Origin: Balneolaceae bacterium
GTDB lineage: Bacteria; Bacteroidota; Rhodothermia; Balneolales; Balneolaceae
Length of the DNA: 64,000 nt
NCBI GenBank assembly: GCA_006969905.1
Contig: CP030887.1
Location: forward strand, 558,001-622,000
Direction of reading: 5' to 3'
Positions 26,369-35,548 of the stretch are shown here, piece after piece; the first letter of the stretch is position 1, and each line of letters opens with the position of its first letter. The translations under genes and the position numbers were made by a program. Below the pieces are notes generated by a model. The model did no database searches, was not told the DNA's origin, and saw nothing but the letters and a program-made list of their open reading frames with translations.

Positions 26369-26884
26369 TTACTTCAATATCTCCTTAAGAAGTCTCGGAA
26401 TAACCATCCATTTTATTTGACAACTTCCCCAATTAATACTCTCCCACTGGTGACCATAGCTTTCAAGACAAATTAAGCCAGCTGTAGGCATTCGAATCGC
26501 GTTACGATCACTTCCTGAACTTAACCCACTGCCTACACTTTCCATAAGCGGGTTATGGCCAACCAGCATTGTGGTTTCAGCGTGTTTCGGGGCAGTTCTA
26601 ATTGCATCCAGGTAAGCCTGGGTAGAACTAAAGTATAAATCTTCATCCCAGTTGATAATACTTTCTTCGCATTTCATAGCTTTGGTTGCCAACAAAGTTG
26701 TTTCTTTTGCCCTTTGCGCCGGTGAAGAAACAATGTAATCCGGTGTATAGCCTGTCTTTCTGAGATACCTGCCCATTCTGGGGGCATCTTTTAACCCCCG
26801 CCCTGCTAATGGCCGATCAAAATCGCTAAGGGATGCATCTTCCCAACTTGATTTGGCATGTCGCATTAATAAAATGTATTTCAT
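26369..26884 (-). CDS. sixA: SixA-type phosphohistidine phosphatase
   Basis: 171 residues of the histidine phosphatase superfamily. The catalytic 'LMRHAKSSW' sits at the N-terminus, followed by 'DFDRPLAGRGLKDAPRMG', 'DYIVSSPAQRAKET' and the second catalytic His in 'VGHNPLME'. SixA removes phosphate from histidine phosphotransfer domains or PTS proteins; the target here is unknown. Its ATG overlaps the MATE gene stop by 4 bases (ATGA), so the two are cotranslated. Confidence 0.9.
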   Translation of the reverse strand: MKYILLMRHAKSSWEDASLSDFDRPLAGRGLKDAPRMGRYLRKTGYTPDYIVSSPAQRAKETTLLATKAMKCEESIINWDEDLYFSSTQAYLDAIRTAPKHAETTMLVGHNPLMESVGSGLSSGSDRNAIRMPTAGLICLESYGHQWESINWGSCQIKWMVIPRLLKEILK

Positions 26885-28203
26885 GATAATGCTTGTTGAA
26901 GGATATTCTTATTCTCAAAAATTTCTTTTCTGGCAAATAAAGTAAGAGTAGCGCCTCTTACTACCATAAAAGTAGTCATTGCCAGCCAAAGCGCATGTGC
27001 CCCAATATAGGGTTCTGTTAAATAGTATACAGGAGCAAAAAATAAAAGTGTTGAAATGAGCATTGAGTTTCTCATAGCAACTGTTGCAGTTGCACCGATA
27101 TAAACCCCGTCCCAGATAAAACAAATACTATTAATGATGGGGGCAATAATAAGCCAGAAAACTACAATCATTGAAGTATTTATCACTTCCTGTTTGTCTG
27201 TAAAAACTCTTATTAGCTGGGTATCAAACAATGCATATACAAGTGTTCCAAGTGCTCCCAATGCCAATCCCCAAATCATGCAGGCTTTTACAGCTTCTTT
27301 AATCTTCTTCATGTTGGCTTCGCCTGTATAACGCCCTACCAGGCTTTCAGCTGCAAATGCAAATCCATCTACTGCATAAGCACTTATATACCAAAGCTGA
27401 AGTAAGATAGTATTCGCTGCCAGCCATACATCTCCCATCTTAGCAGAAGTGGCTGTGAAAAATGCATAAGAAAAAATAAGACAAAGTGTGCGTATGGTTA
27501 TATCCCTGTTTACTGCAAAGAACTTCTTTAACTCCTCTATCTCGGTAATTTCAGCCCATTTGATATTCAAAACTTCCCCGCCATACTTATTGCGATATAA
27601 TAGTATAGCCAGGCTTAACCCTAAATAAGTAGCCAGTAAACTTCCCCATGCTACTCCGTCAACAGTCATCCCCAGAATCAGTACAAAAGTTAAGTTAGCT
27701 GCAATATTTATAACATTTAGAAAGATTGTGACCATCATCGGGTAACGTGCATTTTGCATTCCTAAAAACCAACCGTTCAACCCAAAAAGAGCCAATGTTG
27801 CCGGAGCGGAAAATATTCTGATTTTGTAATACAAACAGGTATATGCCTCAACTTCCGGGGTAGCATCTATAAGAAGAAGGGACAGTTCAATGAGTGGATA
27901 TTGCAACAAAAGGATGGCACTACTACATGCCATAGCCACCAATAACACCCGGTACAGCAGTATCTTTGTTTTTCTTGCATTCCCCTCACCGTAAGCCTGG
28001 GCAACCAATCCGGTAGTACCCATTCTCAAAAAACCGAAGCCCCAAAATATGAAATCGAAAATAAGGCTGCCAATTGCGATTGCCCCCAGGTAGTATACTT
28101 GCTCCAGGTGCCCTACTACAGCTGTATCTACAGCACCCAATAGCGGTACAGAGATATTGCTAATAATATTGGGTATCGCGAGCCTGAGTACTCTTTTATT
28201 CAA
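26881..28203 (-). CDS. MATE-family (DinF-like) efflux transporter
   Basis: 440 residues with about 12 membrane helices in two homologous halves. The family N-terminus is plain: 'LAIPNIISNISVPLLGAVDTAVVGHL' and 'GTTGLVAQAYGEGN'. MATE proteins export cations or drugs using Na+ or H+ gradients; this one resembles the DinF subgroup by its short first loop. A stop (TAA) lies six codons upstream and no ATG is available, so it uses TTG at 28203. First gene of a two-gene unit with sixA. Confidence 0.9.
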   Translation of the reverse strand: MNKRVLRLAIPNIISNISVPLLGAVDTAVVGHLEQVYYLGAIAIGSLIFDFIFWGFGFLRMGTTGLVAQAYGEGNARKTKILLYRVLLVAMACSSAILLLQYPLIELSLLLIDATPEVEAYTCLYYKIRIFSAPATLALFGLNGWFLGMQNARYPMMVTIFLNVINIAANLTFVLILGMTVDGVAWGSLLATYLGLSLAILLYRNKYGGEVLNIKWAEITEIEELKKFFAVNRDITIRTLCLIFSYAFFTATSAKMGDVWLAANTILLQLWYISAYAVDGFAFAAESLVGRYTGEANMKKIKEAVKACMIWGLALGALGTLVYALFDTQLIRVFTDKQEVINTSMIVVFWLIIAPIINSICFIWDGVYIGATATVAMRNSMLISTLLFFAPVYYLTEPYIGAHALWLAMTTFMVVRGATLTLFARKEIFENKNILQQALS

Positions 28204-28377
28204 ATTAGAAATTGCTATTTACGGGAACTTAAAACCCTTTTAGCAGAACTTATATTAAATAATCACTATACCAAAATACCCGCCACTAAGAAGGTTGCAT
28301 ATATACAAGTGCGCATGTATTTTTACGGTCTGAATCTTTAAGGGATTTCTTTCAAATTAAACTGAATTTTATTTCAC

Positions 28378-28851
28378 ATGAATATCGATACACGCAATCA
28401 AATTATCAGCATCTTTTTGGGCGTAGTTATTATTGCATTAGCCTGGTTGCTTTACGACTCTATAGTTACTCCGTACCAAGAAGTTATCGAAAGAGAAAAA
28501 ATGACAGAGCGTGTTCGTGAGAGAATGCTTGATATTAAGGACGTTCTCGTTCAATACGATGCAACCTATGGGCATTTTCCCCCAACCGAAGGAGGATTGG
28601 ATAGCGTTGTCTGGTTTGTCCAGAATAATGAATTAATGGCTTCTATGGCTGACAGCATTTTTGGAGGAGATGATGGTACTTTTGATCCCAACACTATTGT
28701 TTTCTCACCAAGAAATCCTGCAGCCAAATTTGCCTATACTTTAAATGACACCCTGCGCCCTCCTCTTTACCTTCTCGAAGACCCGGATACGGACGATGCC
28801 GTTGGCAGCCTTACCCGAACAACGATGAGAAACGCCCCTACCTGGAATTAA
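28378..28851 (+). CDS. Membrane-anchored protein, weakly GspG-like, unknown function
   Basis: 157 residues with one N-terminal membrane helix ('IISIFLGVVIIALAWLLYDSI') and an extracytoplasmic part. 'YDATYGHFPPTEGGLDSVV' recalls the loop of major pseudopilins (GspG), but the prepilin cleavage site and Glu5 pattern are absent, so I do not call it a pseudopilin. Its stop overlaps the DUF3822 start by one base (TAATG), so it is in the same operon as DUF3822, rsmD and coaD. Confidence 0.7.
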   Translation: MNIDTRNQIISIFLGVVIIALAWLLYDSIVTPYQEVIEREKMTERVRERMLDIKDVLVQYDATYGHFPPTEGGLDSVVWFVQNNELMASMADSIFGGDDGTFDPNTIVFSPRNPAAKFAYTLNDTLRPPLYLLEDPDTDDAVGSLTRTTMRNAPTWN

Positions 28852-29711
28852 TGAGTGAAACCACCTCAAACTTAGGTGTTTGTTTTTTTGCGGATCGACT
28901 TTTTTATGCTATCAATGATCCTCAAAACAGCAAGCACCTTTTTCATATCGGCTCGTATGATTTCAATTTCGATGTGAATGAGGCTATTACTTCCAGGAAT
29001 TCCGATTACTTTCCGCACATCCAAAAAACTGTTGATCAGCTTCTCAAAGAGTTTGAGGTAAAATCATTTCGGGCACTTACACATCCTGCTGACGAATGCT
29101 GGACAACCCTGCCAAAAGTAGTGTTCGACAATTCAGATGAACGAGAGGATCACCTTTCAATTTTAATGAAAGGGGTTGAACGGGAAGATATTGAACCAAC
29201 CTGGCATGCTCTCAGCAAAAAGGAGTTTAAATTTCTTTGCCTTCGCCGAAGGGCTGTTATGCAGGGGTTTGATGATTTAACATCCAAGATTGCAATAACC
29301 GAATTTGCCAGCGATTTTGAGATTGCACAAAAATGGTCTCAGTTTGCCAAGCCGGGTGGTTCTTTTATGATGCTGGGCTGCCACAAAAATGTACTAACCG
29401 TTTCTTCTTATCTATTAGGAAAGTTTCGGGCAGCTACCTTTTTTCAATTCGATCAGCCTGCAGATATTCCCTATCACTGGTTGCAAAATGCTACCCATTC
29501 CGGCTGGATGACGGGACTCCACGAAAACATCTACCTTTTCGGGCATCATACCCATGAAGCAGAACAAAACCTTCGTTCGTTTCTTGACCCGGCCTCCCAA
29601 ATTACTCATTTCAATTCTTTAGAAGTAATGGGAGTACAGGCCGATGAAGAAACCTATGGCTTTGATCTGACAGCAGCTTTCCCGGCTATACTTCTCAGTT
29701 TAGATGTCTAA
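28851..29711 (+). CDS. DUF3822 family protein
   Basis: 286 residues; a conserved Bacteroidota family with an actin/ASKHA-like or pilus-assembly-like fold suspected but no proven role. The hallmark is its genome position directly before rsmD and coaD, which is met here (40 bases to rsmD). Features seen: 'LGVCFFADRLFYAI' at the start, 'FRALTHPADECWTTLPK' and 'FHIGSYDFNFDV'. No membrane segments. Starts in the stop codon of the previous gene. Confidence 0.8.
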   Translation: MSETTSNLGVCFFADRLFYAINDPQNSKHLFHIGSYDFNFDVNEAITSRNSDYFPHIQKTVDQLLKEFEVKSFRALTHPADECWTTLPKVVFDNSDEREDHLSILMKGVEREDIEPTWHALSKKEFKFLCLRRRAVMQGFDDLTSKIAITEFASDFEIAQKWSQFAKPGGSFMMLGCHKNVLTVSSYLLGKFRAATFFQFDQPADIPYHWLQNATHSGWMTGLHENIYLFGHHTHEAEQNLRSFLDPASQITHFNSLEVMGVQADEETYGFDLTAAFPAILLSLDV

Positions 29712-29750
29712 CTTATTTTTGAATACTAGATTATAGATTTTAATTCTCCA

Positions 29751-30305
29751 ATGAGAATCATCACCGGAAAACTTAAAGGCCGACGTATTCACATCCCAAA
29801 AGGCTTGGATGTTCGTCCCACAACCGATCGGACTAAAGAAAGCATCTTCAATAAAATTGAAGCCTACAAATACCTGGATGGAGCCTTAGTGCTGGATTTA
29901 TTTGGCGGATCAGGTAACCTGGGCTTTGAAGCTATTTCGCGGGGGGCCAAGCAAGTTACTTTTGTTGAAATTAACCCGCATAATGTAAAACACATTGAAA
30001 AAACTGCGGGGTTGTTTGACGTGGAAAAAAATGTCCGGACCATTGTAAGCGATGTGCAGAGCTTTCTTTCCAATCCCGCTAAACCCTATGATTTTATTTT
30101 CTGCGATCCCCCTTATGATTACGAATGGATGCATGAAATGATTGATTTAATATTGACTGGGAATTGGCTCGAAGGGGAAGGATGGTTTATTCTGGAACAT
30201 GACAAAAGACTTGATTTTGCGGAGCACCCCCATTGCTTTTTTACTAAAGCCTACGGGCGTACTATTGTTAGTATTTTTGAAAAGCATGAGGTAGATTCTA
30301 ACTAA
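29751..30305 (+). CDS. rsmD: 16S rRNA (guanine(966)-N2)-methyltransferase
   Basis: 184 residues. The SAM-binding motif I 'VLDLFGGSGNLGFEAISRGA' and the N-methyltransferase motif 'FCDPPYDYEW' (DPPY) are clear, and the N-terminus 'MRIITGKLKGRRI...DVRPTTDRTKESIF' is diagnostic for RsmD. It methylates G966 near the ribosomal P site. Located 9 bases before coaD, the usual rsmD-coaD pairing. Confidence 0.96.
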   Translation: MRIITGKLKGRRIHIPKGLDVRPTTDRTKESIFNKIEAYKYLDGALVLDLFGGSGNLGFEAISRGAKQVTFVEINPHNVKHIEKTAGLFDVEKNVRTIVSDVQSFLSNPAKPYDFIFCDPPYDYEWMHEMIDLILTGNWLEGEGWFILEHDKRLDFAEHPHCFFTKAYGRTIVSIFEKHEVDSN

Positions 30306-30314
30306 ATTCTATGT

Positions 30315-30809
30315 ATGAAACACATCGCCATCTATCCCGGTTCTTTTGACCCCATCACTTTCGGGCATCTTGATATCCTAAAGAGGGCTACCAATTTATT
30401 TGATAAAGTGATTGTTACCGTTGCTGTCAATCATAAAAAGAGCGCTGTTTTTTCCGGAGATGAACGCGTGGCTTTGATCAAAGAGTGCCTTGCGGGGAAA
30501 GAATGGGCAAAGAATATTGAAGTAAACCAGTTTACCGGGCTGCTTGTAAACCATGCACAAAAACTGAATGCAAATACCTTAATTCGCGGTGTTCGGCAAA
30601 TATCTGATTTTGAATATGAATTCCGTATGGCACTTACCAACAAGCGACTTGCCCCCGATGTGGACACCGTTTTTCTAATGCCGGATGAGGAATTTACCTT
30701 CATTTCTGCTTCCCTTGTAAAAGAAATTGCATACTGGAATGGAGATCTCAGTTCATTTGTACCTGGCAATGTGGCCAAATCGTTGCTCAAAAAAATGGAG
30801 ACCAAATAA
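30315..30809 (+). CDS. coaD: Phosphopantetheine adenylyltransferase
   Basis: Fourth step of coenzyme A synthesis: ATP + 4'-phosphopantetheine to dephospho-CoA. 164 residues, normal. Motifs: 'YPGSFDPITFGHLDIL' (nucleotidyltransferase T/HxGH), 'RGVRQISDFEYEF' and 'EEFTFISASLVKEIA'. The start is the second of two nearby ATGs (30311 and 30315); only 30315 is in frame. Probably cotranscribed with rsmD. Confidence 0.97.
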   Translation: MKHIAIYPGSFDPITFGHLDILKRATNLFDKVIVTVAVNHKKSAVFSGDERVALIKECLAGKEWAKNIEVNQFTGLLVNHAQKLNANTLIRGVRQISDFEYEFRMALTNKRLAPDVDTVFLMPDEEFTFISASLVKEIAYWNGDLSSFVPGNVAKSLLKKMETK

Positions 30810-30925
30810 GCCACATCGGCTCAGTCTCTTGCTTGATTGCATTTATCAAAAATTGCCTGTTCCCTTTTATAAATAGATTTGGGATTTTCAGCTACTCACT
30901 CATTTTCACACTTTATCCCACTTTC

Positions 30926-32119
30926 ATGATTTCAGAACGAGCACAGAGTTTACAACCCTCTGCTACTTTAAAGGTAACCGGCCGTGCAAAAGAATTAAAA
31001 CGTGAAGGCAAGTCGATTGTATCGCTTAGCGCGGGGGAACCCGACTTTAAAACTCCCGACCATATCTGTGATGCAGCTATCAAAGCCATCAGAGACGGCC
31101 AGCATGGATATACAATGAATCCCGGAACTCCTGAACTCAGAGAAGCTATTTGCGCCAAACTTAAACGGGATAATGGGCTGGAGTACGACCCTGCACAAAT
31201 CATTTGTTCAAACGGGGCTAAACAATCTGTTGGGTTTTCGATCCTGGCAACCATCAATAAGGGTGATGAAGTAATTATTCCTGCTCCTTACTGGGTTTCA
31301 TACCCGGAAATGGTTCGCTTGGCAGAAGGGGAATCTGTGATTGTTCGCACCTCTTTCGAAAATGATTTTCGTCTTACCCCGGAACAACTGGAAGCAGCAA
31401 TTACGGATAAAACCCGGATGCTTATCCTTTGTTCACCCTCAAATCCTACCGGCTCATGTTACAGCAAAAAAGATATGATAGGGCTGGCGGAGGTACTCCG
31501 AAAATACCCGGACATAATGATACTCTCGGATGAAATTTATGAGTACATCGTATTTGATGAAGGACATGTGAGCATTTTGAATGTAGCTCCTGATTTGAAA
31601 GACCGCGCACTTCTTGTAAACGGATTTTCTAAAGGCTTTGCCATGACCGGGTGGCGACTAGGCTATTTAGCTGCCCATGCTGATGTAGTAAAGGCCGTTT
31701 CCAAAATTCAAAGCCAGGAAACTTCCGCCCCCTCCAGTATTTCACAGGCAGCCGGGCTGGCTGCTTACCGGGGAGACCTTACAGAAGTGGAAGCTATGAG
31801 AGATGCTTTCAGAAAACGCCGCACTTTCATGGTTGAGTCCTTGAACCGCATAGAAGGTATAAACTGTTTTACGCCTGGTGGTGCTTTTTATGTATTCCCG
31901 GATATTTCGCATTATCTGGGCTCTTCCAAACCCGATGGCTCTGTTATTGAAACCTCTACCGACTTATGCCTTTACTTACTTGATGAATTTGGCCTGGCTC
32001 TTGTTCCCGGTGATGCTTTCGGGGAACCAAATGGATTACGCATGAGCTATGCGGCTTCCCAGGAAGACCTGGAAGAAGCGATTAGCAGACTTAAAAAAGG
32101 GTTAGAGAGTTTGGGGTAA
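30926..32119 (+). CDS. Class I pyridoxal-phosphate aminotransferase (aspartate aminotransferase-like)
   Basis: 397 residues from the ATG at 30926; the frame is open upstream, but those residues are not family-like and family proteins begin 'ISERAQSLQPSATLKV'. Class I fold: 'AGEPDFKTPDHI', 'SNGAKQSVGFSI', 'APYWVSYPEM', 'SPSNPTGSCY', 'ILSDEIYEYIVF' and the PLP lysine in 'VNGFSKGFAMTGWRLGY'. Subgroup I-beta aspartate or prephenate aminotransferase. Likely makes aspartate from oxaloacetate and glutamate in the cytoplasm. It lies 116 bases after coaD, so it may have its own promoter. Confidence 0.93.
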   Translation: MISERAQSLQPSATLKVTGRAKELKREGKSIVSLSAGEPDFKTPDHICDAAIKAIRDGQHGYTMNPGTPELREAICAKLKRDNGLEYDPAQIICSNGAKQSVGFSILATINKGDEVIIPAPYWVSYPEMVRLAEGESVIVRTSFENDFRLTPEQLEAAITDKTRMLILCSPSNPTGSCYSKKDMIGLAEVLRKYPDIMILSDEIYEYIVFDEGHVSILNVAPDLKDRALLVNGFSKGFAMTGWRLGYLAAHADVVKAVSKIQSQETSAPSSISQAAGLAAYRGDLTEVEAMRDAFRKRRTFMVESLNRIEGINCFTPGGAFYVFPDISHYLGSSKPDGSVIETSTDLCLYLLDEFGLALVPGDAFGEPNGLRMSYAASQEDLEEAISRLKKGLESLG

Positions 32120-32139
32120 TCTTCTCACATTTCTTTCGC

Positions 32140-32730
32140 ATGAACTTAGACTGCTCAACCAAGATAGTTCTCGAGAATGAAAGAGTCCGATTAGAGCCTT
32201 TGGCTCTTTCACACCTGGAGCAATTACTTCCTATTTCACTAAGCCAACCAAAGCTGCTTCAATATTCTCCTTCTTATTTTGGCAGTAAAACCAATTTGGA
32301 GAAATACATTAACAACGCCCTGTCTGCAAAAGCCAAAGAAGCCCGGTACCCGTTTGTTATTTTTGATAAACAGCTAAATGAATTAGCAGGCAGCACCAGC
32401 TTTGGAAATATTTCCAATCATGATCAGCGTCTCGAAATTGGCTGGACATGGCTTGGTAAAAAATTCCAGGGTACAGGCTTAAATAAGAACTGCAAATTTC
32501 TATTGCTACAATATGTGTTTGAAATATTACATTTTGAACGGGTTGAATTCAAAATTGACAGCCGTAATACACAATCCCGAAAAGCCATTGAAAAAATTGG
32601 TGCCAGCTTTGAGGGAGAATTAAGAAGTCATACCCTTTTGCTGGATGGATACAGAAGAAACACGGTATACTACAGTATTCTTAAAAGTGAGTGGTCTGGT
32701 TTAAAGAAGTCTGTATTTACTAATTTATGA
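32140..32730 (+). CDS. GNAT-family N-acetyltransferase (RimJ/RimL-like)
   Basis: 196 residues. The acetyl-CoA site shows as 'EIGWTWLGKKFQGTGLNKNCKFLLLQYVFE', followed by 'RVEFKIDSRNTQSRKAIEKIGASFEGELR', both typical of the RimJ/RimL branch. Substrate not readable; could be a ribosomal protein N-terminus or a small amine. It follows the aminotransferase by 20 bases and may be cotranscribed. Confidence 0.86.
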   Translation: MNLDCSTKIVLENERVRLEPLALSHLEQLLPISLSQPKLLQYSPSYFGSKTNLEKYINNALSAKAKEARYPFVIFDKQLNELAGSTSFGNISNHDQRLEIGWTWLGKKFQGTGLNKNCKFLLLQYVFEILHFERVEFKIDSRNTQSRKAIEKIGASFEGELRSHTLLLDGYRRNTVYYSILKSEWSGLKKSVFTNL

Positions 32731-32827
32731 TAAACTGTTTGCCGGACCTATTGCAACTCATCAATACTTTCAAGGAAATTAAGCTACCATCCTTGTTCAT
32801 TGTTTAATATTCCCGTTTCTTTGATTT

Positions 32828-33397
32828 ATGGAAAGAAACCCCGCATATAATGAAGCGCTCGATCAGTTTGTGAAACTTTGGGGAGACATGGCTTCAGCCT
32901 GGGGTATTAATAAAACCATGTCTCAAATCCATGCCCTTTTGTATGCAGAGTCTAATCCGCTTGATACAGATTCTATCATGGATAAGCTGGACATAAGTCG
33001 TGGCAATGCCAATATGAACCTGCATCGGTTGTTGGAATGGGAATTGATCCATAAAACTCATAAGCCTAATGACCGAAAAGATTACTACAGCGCTGAAACC
33101 GATGTGTGGAAAATTGTATCTACCATTATCAAAGAGCGACAGCAACGTGAGATAGCTCCCATCCGGGTAGAGCTTAAAGAGTGCATCAAAACACTGGAAG
33201 CAGGCGGTTTAAATGATGAAGAAAGCCGCGCATTTAAAGAACGTATCGAAAACTATAATGAATTCCTGGAAATGTTTGAGCGCTTCACAGATGCCCTTCT
33301 TCCCTATATTAATAAAAAGAACCTCGGATTTTTAAAACAGCTGATCAAACTGGTGGAAGTAAAAGAAAGCCTGACAGGTAAAAAGAAGAATGACTAA
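32828..33397 (+). CDS. GbsR/MarR-family transcriptional regulator
   Basis: 189 residues. The winged-helix region lies near 30-95: 'GINKTMSQIHALLYAESNPLDTDSIMDKLDISRGNANMNLHRLLEWELI', which matches GbsR-like repressors known from betaine-choline control. The C-terminal part is a long helical dimerisation region. It overlaps yraN by 8 bases, so its nearest candidate operon partners are yraN and plsC; no betaine genes are nearby. Confidence 0.88.
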   Translation: MERNPAYNEALDQFVKLWGDMASAWGINKTMSQIHALLYAESNPLDTDSIMDKLDISRGNANMNLHRLLEWELIHKTHKPNDRKDYYSAETDVWKIVSTIIKERQQREIAPIRVELKECIKTLEAGGLNDEESRAFKERIENYNEFLEMFERFTDALLPYINKKNLGFLKQLIKLVEVKESLTGKKKND

Positions 33398-33755
33398 ACG
33401 AACCACCCGTCAAATCGGTACAGAAGGTGAAGACCTGGCTTGTGCTTATTTAGAAAGCAAAGGCTGGCGAATCCTGGAAAGAAATTACTTCTTTGAAAAA
33501 GCCGAAGTGGATATTGTAGCCTATGATGACACTGCTATTGTTTTTCTGGAAGTGAAATACCGCACCTCAAGCAAATACGGCCAACCGGAAGAGTATGTTA
33601 GCGAGATTAAAGTTGAGAATGTATTTAAAGCAGCCGAGGCGTGGATGTATGAACGAAAAATGGAAGGTTCTCCCATGCGATTTGATGTAATTGGAATCCT
33701 CCAGGAAAACAATGAGGCTCCTGAAATCCGCCATATCCAGGATGCTTTTCGTTAA
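33390..33755 (+). CDS. YraN/UPF0102 nuclease-fold protein
   Basis: 121 residues. The restriction-endonuclease-like core is visible: 'GTEGEDLACAYLESKGW', 'AEVDIVAYDD' (acidic metal residues) and 'VFLEVKYRTSSKYG' (E-x-K). The family is thought to act in DNA processing, but the role is not established. Its ATG overlaps the GbsR-like gene stop region by 8 bases. Confidence 0.9.
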   Translation: MTKRTTRQIGTEGEDLACAYLESKGWRILERNYFFEKAEVDIVAYDDTAIVFLEVKYRTSSKYGQPEEYVSEIKVENVFKAAEAWMYERKMEGSPMRFDVIGILQENNEAPEIRHIQDAFR

Positions 33756-33813
33756 ATACTGCTGTAATACTTTTTTGGAATTGAGTTGTTGTTAGTTGAT
33801 ATTTGGCGTCAAC

Positions 33814-34557
33814 ATGGCTCAGTCTCTTACAACAGCAGAATATATTCGAAGCTTCATAGGCATGATTGTCTTTATGGTGGTCTTGCTTATTTCATCCCTC
33901 CTTGTCACCATCATTATCCTGCTGACTTTTGGCCTGGCAACCAACTGGGTTGTCCGGACTTTCCCGCGCCCTATGGCATTTCCTGTTCTTTTTTTTCTGG
34001 GCATCACTTTTGAATTAAATGATCTTCGAGAGGATAAAGAGCAACCTGTTATCTTCATTTTCAATCATAGTTCTACCTTAGATATTCCTGCATTTCTGGC
34101 TCTTGGACTGAAAAGATTCCGGGTAGTTGCAAAATGGGAGCTTCAATACATTCCTTTTTTCTTCATAATCGGACGATTGACGGGACAGGTCTTTATAAAA
34201 CGTCATGACAGGGCTCATGCCATTGAGCGGTTGAATAAAACCTATGACCGGTTACGAAAGGATAAACTCAGCCTTGTTGTGGCTCCGGAAGGTTCGCGTA
34301 AACATGAAGGTAAAATCGGGCCTTTTAAAAAAGGGGCCTTCCACATGGCTATTGACCTGGGGTATCCAATCGTGCCCATTTATTTTGACGGTAATGACAG
34401 GCTTAGCCTGGGAGGATCTTTGATGGCAAGAAGTGGAAAAATCACAGCCACCATTCACCCTGCTATTAATACCTCGTCATGGAGCATAGACACACTGGAT
34501 GATCATATCGCTGAAGTTCGTGGTATGTATCTGAAATGGGCCGGAATGGAGGAATAA
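33814..34557 (+). CDS. plsC: 1-acyl-sn-glycerol-3-phosphate acyltransferase (PlsC)
   Basis: About 247 residues from the ATG at 33814; an in-frame TTG at 33796 is less likely. Two hydrophobic helices at the N-terminus, then the acyltransferase motifs HX4D as 'FNHSSTLDIPAF', 'TGQVFIKRHDR', 'VVAPEGSRKHEG' and 'PIVPIYF'. Adds the second acyl chain to make phosphatidate at the inner membrane. Last gene of the plus-strand run; convergent with egtD. Confidence 0.9.
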   Translation: MAQSLTTAEYIRSFIGMIVFMVVLLISSLLVTIIILLTFGLATNWVVRTFPRPMAFPVLFFLGITFELNDLREDKEQPVIFIFNHSSTLDIPAFLALGLKRFRVVAKWELQYIPFFFIIGRLTGQVFIKRHDRAHAIERLNKTYDRLRKDKLSLVVAPEGSRKHEGKIGPFKKGAFHMAIDLGYPIVPIYFDGNDRLSLGGSLMARSGKITATIHPAINTSSWSIDTLDDHIAEVRGMYLKWAGMEE

Positions 34558-34598
34558 GGTATCCCGCCTATTTGATTTCATAAACAAACTCAGTCATC

Positions 34599-35543
34599 CT
34601 ACTTCGGTTCCAGGTACTGTACGCTGAAATAATCTCTCTCGTCCGTCCACACTTTTTTTACCTCAAACCAGGGTGAAACCATTTCTGCAAAACCTTCCAG
34701 GGTATATTTGTGTGAGTTTTCAGTATGGATAGTCTCTCCCTTCTCAAAATCAATAACCGTACCATTTACCTGTACAGAATGACTTTTGTTAACAATAAGG
34801 TGCATTTCTATACGGCTGTCTTTTTCATTCCATATCGATTTATGATCAAACAACCCAGTATTAAAGTCTGAACCCAGCTTATGATTAATGTGAGACAATA
34901 TGTTCTTGTTAAAAGCCGCAGTAATTTCTTTTGAATCATTGTAAGCTGCTTCAAGTACCTCTTGATCCTTCTTCAGATCTGCGCCAATAAGTAAAGCTCC
35001 TTCTTTCCCTACCATCTCGGACATTACTTTCATAAAAAGTTCAATACGCTCTTTTCGGAAATTACCTATGGTTGACCCGGGAAAGAAAACCACTTTCCTG
35101 GCAGTGGGGCTGTATTCAGGTAAGTCAAATGGCTGGGTATAGTCTGCCTGCAAGGGCATAATTTTGATATTCGGATAATCTGCCTGAAGCTGTTCCGCTA
35201 CCTTAAATAAATAATCCCCGGATATATCCATCGGAACATAACAACAAATATTAGGCATATTTGCCAGAAGGATGCGGGTCTTTTCGCTGCTTCCGCTTCC
35301 CGGTTCTACCAGTTCCACTTCCTCTCCCAGGTACGAAGCTATCTCATCCACGTAGTTTTCAAGTATCCATATCTCGGTACGGGTAGGGTAGTATTCTTCC
35401 AGTTCGGTAATCTCATCAAAAAGATGAGATCCTTTTTTATCATAAAAATATTTACTGGGAAGGCTTTTTTGAGGCTTAGTTAAACCCTCAAATACTTCTT
35501 TAAGCATCACTGTATCAGATGCTGATTCAACTGAATTGCTCAT
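34599..35543 (-). CDS. egtD: L-histidine N-alpha-methyltransferase EgtD
   Basis: Makes hercynine (N,N,N-trimethyl-histidine), the first step of ergothioneine synthesis. About 314 residues from the ATG at 35543, which lies 5 bases after the egtB stop; the TTG at 35582 would overlap egtB and is rejected. Motifs: 'PKQSLPSKYFYDKKGSHLFDEI...YYPTRTEIWIL', the SAM site 'LVEPGSGSSEKTRILL', 'FPGSTIGNF' and 'GADLKKD', all typical of EgtD. Encoded downstream of egtB in the same unit. Confidence 0.95.
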   Translation of the reverse strand: MSNSVESASDTVMLKEVFEGLTKPQKSLPSKYFYDKKGSHLFDEITELEEYYPTRTEIWILENYVDEIASYLGEEVELVEPGSGSSEKTRILLANMPNICCYVPMDISGDYLFKVAEQLQADYPNIKIMPLQADYTQPFDLPEYSPTARKVVFFPGSTIGNFRKERIELFMKVMSEMVGKEGALLIGADLKKDQEVLEAAYNDSKEITAAFNKNILSHINHKLGSDFNTGLFDHKSIWNEKDSRIEMHLIVNKSHSVQVNGTVIDFEKGETIHTENSHKYTLEGFAEMVSPWFEVKKVWTDERDYFSVQYLEPK

Positions 35544-35548
35544 TAAAA

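Noticed and set aside
28378-28851. Calling this gene a type II secretion pseudopilin
   Set aside because: The prepilin peptidase site and Glu5 are absent; only a short loop is similar.
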